Shown here in pieces: positions 52,201 to 64,000 of a stretch of DNA of 64,000 nt. The translations under genes were made by a program, and so were the position numbers. A model generated the notes under the pieces. The model saw only the letters and a list, made by a program, of their open reading frames with translations. It did no database searches and was not told the DNA's origin. Positions within the stretch are counted from its first letter, which is position 1. The number at the start of each line of letters is the position of its first letter. Source of the DNA: Delphinapterus leucas (Eukaryota > Chordata > Mammalia > Artiodactyla > Monodontidae); NCBI RefSeq assembly GCF_002288925.2, contig NW_022098001.1:12706557-12770556 (forward strand), given 5' to 3'.

Positions 52201-52963
52201 CTAGCTGTGTGGCTCCAGCACCAGGGCAGCTCTAACAAGAACGTGGCAACATGACAGACTTATAAGGGACTATGCTAAGTGATACAGAGACTGAGAAATG
52301 GGTCATGTCCTCAAAATAAGTTACTGTCACACAGACACCAAGGCAGATCAAAACTCACCAATGTAAGGAGGTATATGCTAAGTGTCTAATCAGTAAAACA
52401 GAGTGAAAGTCTCTAAAACTTAGAGAGAGACTGGAGGAGCCCCACCGGCTGGGTGACCAGGGATCGCTCCTTGGACACGCCCTTGGGGAGACCTTTCTGG
52501 CTGCTGATGCCCCAGGGGGAGGCCCACAGTGGGCCGTTGTGAGGAGGGCCTTTGGCCCACGTCCCAGGAGTCCCGCCTGCCTCAACCTCCCTGTGGTCCC
52601 AGCGGCGCCAGGTGAGGGCTGCACCCACACCTGCCCACTGCCATGAGTCACGCTACAATTCACAGAGCTGGGGTGCCCACGCCAGACAGAAATGTGAGGA
52701 GCGCATGGTGAGATCTCCTGGCCCATCTGACACACTGCCCCAACCAATCTTTATATCTAGTCACACTGCAACAGAAAAAATACTTCTGAGCGTTAATTCC
52801 GGAGCCTGAGTACAAAGGAGATCATTATTCCCTTTCATTGTTCAAGATAAAACAGGATAGAACAGGCTCAAGGTGCCCTGGCACAGTTAGGATTTCTAGC
52901 AAGTAACCCTAAAAATAGACACCACAAAAGGCAATAAGAAACACTTTAAAAATGCAGAGTTTA

Positions 52964-53170
52964 GGGGCTTCCCTGGTGGCGCAGTGGTTGAGAGTCCGCC
53001 TGCCGATGCAGGGGACACGGGTTCGTGCCCCGGTCTGAGAGGATCCCACATGCCGCGGAGCGGCTGGGCCCGTGAGCCATGGCCGCTGAGCCTGTGCGTC
53101 CGGAGCCTGTGCTCCGCAACGGGAGAGGCCACAGCAGTGAGAGGCCCGCGTACCACACACACAAAAAAAG
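52964..53170 (+). mobile_element. CHR-type SINE, short form, spanning the left duplication boundary
   Basis: It starts 'ggggcttccctggtggcgca' and ends in a (ca)n/A tail. The flanks 'aaatgcagagttta' and 'aaatacagagctta' are a slightly decayed target-site duplication. The 4.5-kb duplicated unit begins inside this SINE at 53065. Confidence 0.93.
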
Positions 53171-53329
53171 AAATACAGAGCTTAGTTTTGCTCCCCGCCC
53201 CCCACCAATTAGACTTGAATCTGATTAAGCCTCTACATCCAGCTACCGATTTACAGAAAGTACAGAGGACAAAGAAATCTGTTAAGTTACAGTAAGGATG
53301 GAGTCAGTAAAACCAGACTGAGGGAAAAT

Positions 53330-53810
53330 CTAGAAGACAAAAGAGCTTGTTTCTTCAATGTAAAGGAGAGAGCTAGAGACAGAGGGAAAACTGTAGATTA
53401 AAAGAGACCTTTTATTAAAAGGCATGCCAACCAATTGCAATCAGTGGGTGTTGACTCAAATAAACTGCTAAAAAATACAAAATGTAAGGAAACATTAGAA
53501 ATGTGAACGTTGATTAGCTATTTGACAGTATGAAGGAATTAACTCTTTTTCAGGTGTGATAATGGTACGGTGGTTGCACCAACCAAAAAGCATTCTTATC
53601 TTCCTTAGAGATACGCCCTGAAATAGTAAAGTGGGTCTGCTTCAAAGTAACCCAGGGCTGGGGATAGTGAGTATGGAATATAAGGACATAAGACTGCCCA
53701 TGGGTTGATAATTGCTGAAACTGGATGATGGGTGCATGAGGGGTGAGCGACCCCCTATCTACTTCCACATATGTTTGAAATTTTCTATGATCATTAAAAA
53801 AAAAAAAAGC
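53330..53810 (+). mobile_element. Ancient retroelement 3' end (probably L1-type); also at 57836-58316
   Basis: 'aggtgtgataatggtacggt', 'cttagagatacgccctgaaa', 'gttgataattgctgaaactg' and 'tttgaaattttctatgatca', then an A-run. This matches a common old mammalian repeat end. It is present in both duplication units. Confidence 0.6.
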
Positions 53811-54462
53811 CCGAGTTAATTTTCTGGACCAAGTAAGTAAGAGGGAAGAATCTTAAATGTAAAATAAGACTCTTCCCCAAAGTAACAAAACAAATTAAGA
53901 AGCGCAATCACAGAATTTTAAGCTAGGCAAGATCTTGCTTCATTTGAAAGAGGAGGGAAATGTCCCAGGACAACGGAGCTGGAGGCCCCCAGGGCTCTTC
54001 CCTTCCGAGAGGAAAACACATCCTTCACAGGCTTATAAAGTCGGCCTGCGGGGAAGAAACTGTATGGTCTGATTACCTCCAAAAACACCTCACCCGGCCT
54101 ATAAACAACAGTCTGTCATTTTGTACATAAACCCTTGGACAGTAATACATATGTTACGGGGCACTGGAACTATCCTTATCCCCTCATGGCAGGCCTGACA
54201 TTTTCAGCAAGTGTAGATGAATTCTCATAAGCGAAATAAATGAGAGTACGATGCACCTGCTGAGGGCATTTGACCAGAACCTGCAAAGGTGACCAATTTT
54301 AGGTGCCATGTGGTCCTATGTATTTATTCTTGAACTTCAGACTAGTGGCCAATCTTGCGTTACTACAGTAGAATGTCCTGTCTATAAATTTCTAAGGAAC
54401 CTTGGTACACAAGAGTGTTTTGTTTTGTTTTGTTTTAGAAGACACCATGGGGACTTTAACTA

Positions 54463-54612
<150 letters not shown>

Positions 54613-54799
54613 TTAGATACGAATTCATCTTATCAGAGCATTATGCATTACCAGAAATATGCATAATTCCATCAAAAAGTTCAAGTGGTCATAAGATTTC
54701 TGCCCCAAACACTGGAAGCAGGTCCCCTACAAAATGACACTGTACTTTCTTCAGGAATAATATATATTATTATATATACATACATATTTAGATTTAATT

Positions 54800-55140
54800 A
54801 AAAGTTTTTTGTACTGTTACACCTCTCTTCTTTTCTGCAGACTGTATTTTTTAGAGCAGTTTTAGGTTCATAGCAAACTTGAGAGGAAGGTACAGTCACT
54901 ATACCCTCTGCCCCGACACATGCACAGCTGCCCCCACTGTCAACATGTGTCACAAGTGATGAACCTGCATTGACATCACCCAAAGTTCATAGGTTATGTC
55001 AGAGTTCACGCTTGGTGATGTATATTCCATGGGTTTGGACAGATGTATAATGACATGTGTCCACCATTAGAGGGTCATACCGAATGGTTTCACTGCCCTG
55101 AAAACCCTCTGTGCTCTGCTTCTTCATCCCTCCCCAGAAA
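54800..55140 (-). mobile_element. L1 LINE fragment (old); also at 59306-59646
   Basis: 'agagcagttttaggttcata', 'acttgagaggaaggtacagt', 'tgatgaacctgcattgacat' and 'gtataatgacatgtgtccac' are antisense old L1. It is present in both duplication units. Confidence 0.82.
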
Positions 55141-56464
55141 TAATCAAATATTCTTTACATCTTCCTTCCTCACAGACTACAATCTCAACTCGTACGTCTT
55201 CATAGCTGGAGGCTGCCTGGTATCTAAGTCGGAGCTTATCACAACGGGTGGACAGTCACCCCCTTGGCTGGAGCCCTTGCAGGGCCAGGGAACCTACTGC
55301 CTCTGTGGGCAGCTGCCTCTGCTGCCCAGTTTCTTTAGCTGCTGGGAAGTCGTTCCTTGTCTCAGGCTGGTACCTGCCTCCTTCCACCCCTGGTCCTAAT
55401 TCTGCCCTCCGCAGTCGAGTCTTTCAGTAACTTGAAGGCAGCAATCACATTCCCTCCTAGCCATCTCAGAATTTCCAGATCTAATATGCTCCAGTTCTGC
55501 TGATGATAAAAACCCTTTATCCTCTGCATCTGTAAGCAATTTTGCTAAATCCAAAAACGTTGGAAAAAATAACTTCCATGCTTTCCTCTTTAATTAAAAC
55601 ATTAGAGAAAAAAGCCAACCTTGTATAATACAACTTCATCTATGAATATTAAAATCAGACCTTTATTAAGGTTCAGAGCTTGAAGGTAAGAACGGATGAG
55701 GTGAGGGTAACATAGCCGGTCACGTGATCCCAAAGACTGCCCAGGAACAGCGATTTCAGATAAGGCCACCTTAGGTGTGCCTCGATCACAACGGAATCTG
55801 GAGGGACTGGTCTTGTTGCACAGATAATCTCTAAAAAGGCAGGAAGAGGCCCAGAAGGCCCCCGGTCCCCTCCCTACTGGCAGACAGAGGTCACTGCCAT
55901 GGTCAAATGGATGGACGGCTCTAAACAACGGAATGCCCAGAGTCAGAGCCACCTGTGCAAAGCAGAAAGTCTCCTGGACACGCCTCTAAAGAATCTGGAG
56001 CTGTCTTGGCCCACAGCCCCAACGAAACAAGGTTAGGATTGGTTGCCTGAATCTTTACAGAGCACCCCCTCTTCCTCCCCAGCTCCCCGCCACAACAAAG
56101 GCTGGCACGTTGGAGAGCAGGGCTGAGGTCCACTGTCACACTGAAGTCGAGGCTGTCAGTGAAGCAGCGAGGGCAAGGGCGCCTGCCGGTGGACACACAG
56201 AGCATGTGCAACCTCTTGCTGGGACGTCTTGCTGGGTTGCAGAAGGACTGCATCAGAAACTGTTAAGCCCTGGAAAGAAGTGTGCCTACCTGCCCTTAAC
56301 CAGACAGAACACCCAGAGCTTACTGTGAGAGGTTTCTGGGTATTCAAGCCGACTGAGGCAGCTTTCAAGAGCTTGGTGACCAGCAGACTAGAGCTGTTTC
56401 TCCAGCTTCTGTGATCTGAGACCCACGGCAGGAAGCCTATTTTTCACTGTGGCCCAGTACACAG

Positions 56465-56500
<36 letters not shown>

Positions 56501-57519
56501 GACTGAAACAAAAGTCACACAAAACAACCGGCCCCTTGCTCTGACATCTTCCGACTCTATTTGATTTTCAGAAAATGCTGTTCAGGACCCACTCAGTTGA
56601 CTTCGTAACGAAGCAGAGAAGAGACTGGAGGCCGCGCCTCCTGTTTCACCGTCATGGGCTGACCGTGCTGACCGCCCAGAGGCAGCTCCTGCCCAAGTTC
56701 ACGCACCAGGCAGGTCTGCCTTGCTTCACTTATGAAGAGGGACTTGCTCGTTTTCAGCATGGCCCACTAGTTCTCAAGGTTCACTAACCTTGATGTCACC
56801 ATCCTGGGAGGACTCGAGTCTCTATAATAAAGCATCCTAAATTAGCCAACTGACCTCTGCATCTCAGATCATTTGCGTTTTACTTTCTTTTACCACTTTT
56901 CAGCAAGGCGCAGCTTTCTGGAGTGGCGTTTGCCACCATTCTCTGCCCTTGCTCCTCTCGGCCATTTCTCCCTCCACGGTGATTATAGTTTCAGACCGCC
57001 TGATCAGAAAAAAACTTTGTTGTAACACTGCCTCTCTCTCTGATCCGCCATCTCCTTTTCCTCAACAGGTAAGTAGAGAGTTCTGTGGAAAATATACCCA
57101 CTCTCCGTAGAGTAAGACGCTGGCAAGGACTTGTAAACGTGAAGAGAAAAATGCCCGTGGAAAGAAGAGGCATGTGGTGAAAGAAGGAAGTGCGGGAAAG
57201 ATCCCCAGTCCTCGGACAAGACAGTAGGAAGGCAGACCACTTTCCTCCTTCCTGTGACAGAAGTATATTAGAAATCTGGTAGATGTGTGAATTCTCTCTC
57301 CCGCCAGATCAGTAATCAGTGGAAATCCATCCTATCCATAGGATGGAAATTGAGTCCATCCTATCACCCTTTAAGCAACCTTGGGTAGGAAAATCAGCTT
57401 ACATCACAGAATTTATGAGAAACAGTGACAACGGCCCTTTGTCTTTTGGAAAGAAGGCGGTGGGAAACTTGCCTAGATCAAACTTCACTAACTCCCCAGA
57501 ATCTGGAGTGAGAGCTCCA

Positions 57520-57520
<1 letters not shown>
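55141..57520. other. PTDSS1 intron, remainder of duplication unit 1
   Basis: No exon or gene seen in this part of the unit, whose twin is 59647-62026. A CG/CA microsatellite lies at 56467-56500. Open frames here occur on both strands and appear twice only because of the duplication. Confidence 0.6.
56467..56500. repeat. (CA)/(CG) compound microsatellite; twin at 60973-61006
   Basis: 'cacgcgcgcgcac' is followed by CA units up to 56500. The twin tract in unit 2 has the same length and the same interruptions. Confidence 0.93.

Positions 57521-57570
<50 letters not shown>
57521..57570. repeat. (AC)25 microsatellite at the duplication junction
   Basis: Fifty bases of perfect AC dinucleotide run straight into the SINE interior. 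The twin tract at 62027-62076 is also exactly 50 bases. Confidence 0.98.
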
Positions 57571-57572
<2 letters not shown>

Positions 57573-58968
57573 GGCCCGTGAGCCATGGCCGCTGAGCCTG
57601 TGCGTCCGGAGCCTGTGCTCCGCAACGGGAGAGGCCACAGCAGTGAGAGGCCCGCGTACCACACACACAAAAAAAGAAATACAGAGCTTAGTTTTGCTCC
57701 CCGCCCCCCACCAATTAGACTTGAATCTGATTAAGCCTCTACATCCAGCTACCGATTTACAGAAAGTACAGAGGACAAAGAAATCTGTTAAGTTACAGTA
57801 AGGATGGAGTCAGTAAAACCAGACTGAGGGAAAATCTAGAAGACAAAAGAGCTTGTTTCTTCAATGTAAAGGAGAGAGCTAGAGACAGAGGGAAAACTGT
57901 AGATTAAAAGAGACCTTTTATTAAAAGGCATGCCAACCAATTGCAATCAGTGGGTGTTGACTCAAATAAACTGCTAAAAAATACAAAATGTAAGGAAACA
58001 TTAGAAATGTGAACGTTGATTAGCTATTTGACAGTATGAAGGAATTAACTCTTTTTCAGGTGTGATAATGGTACGGTGGTTGCACCAACCAAAAAGCATT
58101 CTTATCTTCCTTAGAGATACGCCCTGAAATAGTAAAGTGGGTCTGCTTCAAAGTAACCCAGGGCTGGGGATAGTGAGTATGGAATATAAGGACATAAGAC
58201 TGCCCATGGGTTGATAATTGCTGAAACTGGATGATGGGTGCATGAGGGGTGAGCGACCCCCTATCTACTTCCACATATGTTTGAAATTTTCTATGATCAT
58301 TAAAAAAAAAAAAAGCCCGAGTTAATTTTCTGGACCAAGTAAGTAAGAGGGAAGAATCTTAAATGTAAAATAAGACTCTTCCCCAAAGTAACAAAACAAA
58401 TTAAGAAGCGCAATCACAGAATTTTAAGCTAGGCAAGATCTTGCTTCATTTGAAAGAGGAGGGAAATGTCCCAGGACAACGGAGCTGGAGGCCCCCAGGG
58501 CTCTTCCCTTCCGAGAGGAAAACACATCCTTCACAGGCTTATAAAGTCGGCCTGCGGGGAAGAAACTGTATGGTCTGATTACCTCCAAAAACACCTCACC
58601 CGGCCTATAAACAACAGTCTGTCATTTTGTACATAAACCCTTGGACAGTAATACATATGTTACGGGGCACTGGAACTATCCTTATCCCCTCATGGCAGGC
58701 CTGACATTTTCAGCAAGTGTAGATGAATTCTCATAAGCGAAATAAATGAGAGTACGATGCACCTGCTGAGGGCATTTGACCAGAACCTGCAAAGGTGACC
58801 AATTTTAGGTGCCATGTGGTCCTATGTATTTATTCTTGAACTTCAGACTAGTGGCCAATCTTGCGTTACTACAGTAGAATGTCCTGTCTATAAATTTCTA
58901 AGGAACCTTGGTACACAAGAGTGTTTTGTTTTGTTTTGTTTTAGAAGACACCATGGGGACTTTAACTA

Positions 58969-59118
<150 letters not shown>

Positions 59119-60970
59119 TTAGATACGAATTCATCTTATCAGAGCATTATGCATTACCAGAAATATGCATAATTCCATCAAAAAGTTCAAGTGGTCATAA
59201 GATTTCTGCCCCAAACACTGGAAGCAGGTCCCCTACAAAATGACACTGTACTTTCTTCAGGAATAATATATATTATTATATATACATACATATTTAGATT
59301 TAATTAAAAGTTTTTTGTACTGTTACACCTCTCTTCTTTTCTGCAGACTGTATTTTTTAGAGCAGTTTTAGGTTCATAGCAAACTTGAGAGGAAGGTACA
59401 GTCACTATACCCTCTGCCCCGACACATGCACAGCTGCCCCCACTGTCAACATGTGTCACAAGTGATGAACCTGCATTGACATCACCCAAAGTTCATAGGT
59501 TATGTCAGAGTTCACGCTTGGTGATGTATATTCCATGGGTTTGGACAGATGTATAATGACATGTGTCCACCATTAGAGGGTCATACCGAATGGTTTCACT
59601 GCCCTGAAAACCCTCTGTGCTCTGCTTCTTCATCCCTCCCCAGAAATAATCAAATATTCTTTACATCTTCCTTCCTCACAGACTACAATCTCAACTCGTA
59701 CGTCTTCATAGCTGGAGGCTGCCTGGTATCTAAGTCGGAGCTTATCACAACGGGTGGACAGTCACCCCCTTGGCTGGAGCCCTTGCAGGGCCAGGGAACC
59801 TACTGCCTCTGTGGGCAGCTGCCTCTGCTGCCCAGTTTCTTTAGCTGCTGGGAAGTCGTTCCTTGTCTCAGGCTGGTACCTGCCTCCTTCCACCCCTGGT
59901 CCTAATTCTGCCCTCCGCAGTCGAGTCTTTCAGTAACTTGAAGGCAGCAATCACATTCCCTCCTAGCCATCTCAGAATTTCCAGATCTAATATGCTCCAG
60001 TTCTGCTGATGATAAAAACCCTTTATCCTCTGCATCTGTAAGCAATTTTGCTAAATCCAAAAACGTTGGAAAAAATAACTTCCATGCTTTCCTCTTTAAT
60101 TAAAACATTAGAGAAAAAAGCCAACCTTGTATAATACAACTTCATCTATGAATATTAAAATCAGACCTTTATTAAGGTTCAGAGCTTGAAGGTAAGAACG
60201 GATGAGGTGAGGGTAACATAGCCGGTCACGTGATCCCAAAGACTGCCCAGGAACAGCGATTTCAGATAAGGCCACCTTAGGTGTGCCTCGATCACAACGG
60301 AATCTGGAGGGACTGGTCTTGTTGCACAGATAATCTCTAAAAAGGCAGGAAGAGGCCCAGAAGGCCCCCGGTCCCCTCCCTACTGGCAGACAGAGGTCAC
60401 TGCCATGGTCAAATGGATGGACGGCTCTAAACAACGGAATGCCCAGAGTCAGAGCCACCTGTGCAAAGCAGAAAGTCTCCTGGACACGCCTCTAAAGAAT
60501 CTGGAGCTGTCTTGGCCCACAGCCCCAACGAAACAAGGTTAGGATTGGTTGCCTGAATCTTTACAGAGCACCCCCTCTTCCTCCCCAGCTCCCCGCCACA
60601 ACAAAGGCTGGCACGTTGGAGAGCAGGGCTGAGGTCCACTGTCACACTGAAGTCGAGGCTGTCAGTGAAGCAGCGAGGGCAAGGGCGCCTGCCGGTGGAC
60701 ACACAGAGCATGTGCAACCTCTTGCTGGGACGTCTTGCTGGGTTGCAGAAGGACTGCATCAGAAACTGTTAAGCCCTGGAAAGAAGTGTGCCTACCTGCC
60801 CTTAACCAGACAGAACACCCAGAGCTTACTGTGAGAGGTTTCTGGGTATTCAAGCCGACTGAGGCAGCTTTCAAGAGCTTGGTGACCAGCAGACTAGAGC
60901 TGTTTCTCCAGCTTCTGTGATCTGAGACCCACGGCAGGAAGCCTATTTTTCACTGTGGCCCAGTACACAG

Positions 60971-61006
<36 letters not shown>

Positions 61007-62025
61007 GACTGAAACAAAAGTCACACAAAACAACCGGCCCCTTGCTCTGACATCTTCCGACTCTATTTGATTTTCAGAAAATGCTGTTCAGGACCCACTC
61101 AGTTGACTTCGTAACGAAGCAGAGAAGAGACTGGAGGCCGCGCCTCCTGTTTCACCGTCATGGGCTGACCGTGCTGACCGCCCAGAGGCAGCTCCTGCCC
61201 AAGTTCACGCACCAGGCAGGTCTGCCTTGCTTCACTTATGAAGAGGGACTTGCTCGTTTTCAGCATGGCCCACTAGTTCTCAAGGTTCACTAACCTTGAT
61301 GTCACCATCCTGGGAGGACTCGAGTCTCTATAATAAAGCATCCTAAATTAGCCAACTGACCTCTGCATCTCAGATCATTTGCGTTTTACTTTCTTTTACC
61401 ACTTTTCAGCAAGGCGCAGCTTTCTGGAGTGGCGTTTGCCACCATTCTCTGCCCTTGCTCCTCTCGGCCATTTCTCCCTCCACGGTGATTATAGTTTCAG
61501 ACCGCCTGATCAGAAAAAAACTTTGTTGTAACACTGCCTCTCTCTCTGATCCGCCATCTCCTTTTCCTCAACAGGTAAGTAGAGAGTTCTGTGGAAAATA
61601 TACCCACTCTCCGTAGAGTAAGACGCTGGCAAGGACTTGTAAACGTGAAGAGAAAAATGCCCGTGGAAAGAAGAGGCATGTGGTGAAAGAAGGAAGTGCG
61701 GGAAAGATCCCCAGTCCTCGGACAAGACAGTAGGAAGGCAGACCACTTTCCTCCTTCCTGTGACAGAAGTATATTAGAAATCTGGTAGATGTGTGAATTC
61801 TCTCTCCCGCCAGATCAGTAATCAGTGGAAATCCATCCTATCCATAGGATGGAAATTGAGTCCATCCTATCACCCTTTAAGCAACCTTGGGTAGGAAAAT
61901 CAGCTTACATCACAGAATTTATGAGAAACAGTGACAACGGCCCTTTGTCTTTTGGAAAGAAGGCGGTGGGAAACTTGCCTAGATCAAACTTCACTAACTC
62001 CCCAGAATCTGGAGTGAGAGCTCCA

Positions 62026-62026
<1 letters not shown>

Positions 62027-62076
<50 letters not shown>
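62027..62076. repeat. (AC)25 microsatellite, right-hand twin
   Basis: Fifty bases of perfect AC are followed by 'tttggaatg'. It marks the right boundary of the duplicated unit and equals the junction tract in length. Confidence 0.98.

Positions 62077-64000
<1,924 letters not shown>

Noticed and set aside
57521..57570. Regularly spaced repeats that could suggest a CRISPR-like array
   Set aside because: They are simple dinucleotide microsatellites with no spacers, in a mammalian genome.
57319..57801. 160-codon plus-strand open frame across the duplication junction
   Set aside because: It is built from the (AC)25 tract (Thr-His repeats) and truncated SINE sequence. It exists only because of the junction.

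Overview
The window is mammalian nuclear DNA, almost certainly from a cetacean. The main evidence is at least thirteen tRNA-derived SINEs of the CHR type. These begin near 'cttccctggtgg', carry a 'ggttcga/ggttcgtgcc' box-B-like core, and end in A-rich tails. They sit among L1, L2, MIR and CR1/L3 remnants. There are no prokaryotic features.

The only gene I can identify is the 3' part of PTDSS1 (phosphatidylserine synthase 1) on the minus strand, from 63015 down to about 42185. Five distinct coding exons are readable by translation and splice sites: 62950-63015, 54493-54592 (with a second copy at 58999-59098), 45979-46047, 45127-45196 and 43178-43287. Together they encode the last 137 residues. 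By human numbering these are Gln337 to Lys473, covering the last membrane segments and the basic cytosolic tail. A 3'UTR of about 1 kb follows, with an AATAAA signal at 42204-42209. Upstream exons lie beyond the right edge.

The most striking structure is a direct tandem duplication of 4,506 bp (53065-57570 and 57571-62076) inside PTDSS1. It duplicates a whole 100-nt coding exon with both splice sites. The copies looked identical wherever I compared them, including two CA microsatellites of the same length. The exon is not a multiple of three, so including both copies would shift the frame and hit a stop after 19 codons. It is therefore either a very young, probably damaging structural variant or a false duplication in the assembly.

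Positions 1 to 42184 are intergenic, downstream of PTDSS1. By human synteny the next gene in this direction would be SDC2, but none of it is visible. This part is a palaeontology of transposons: an L1 at 12.8-14.9 kb holding three SINEs, an L1 interrupted by a younger L1 tail with a 17-bp target-site duplication at 30.9-31.0 kb, a long CR1/L3 relic at 27.1-28.9 kb, an L2 at 24.3-24.9 kb and several MIRs. Smaller oddities are an AT-rich inverted repeat (329-630), a nearly perfect 58-bp direct repeat (39610 and 40897) outside any known transposon, and a repeat-poor block with homeodomain- and octamer-like motifs (17290-17890).
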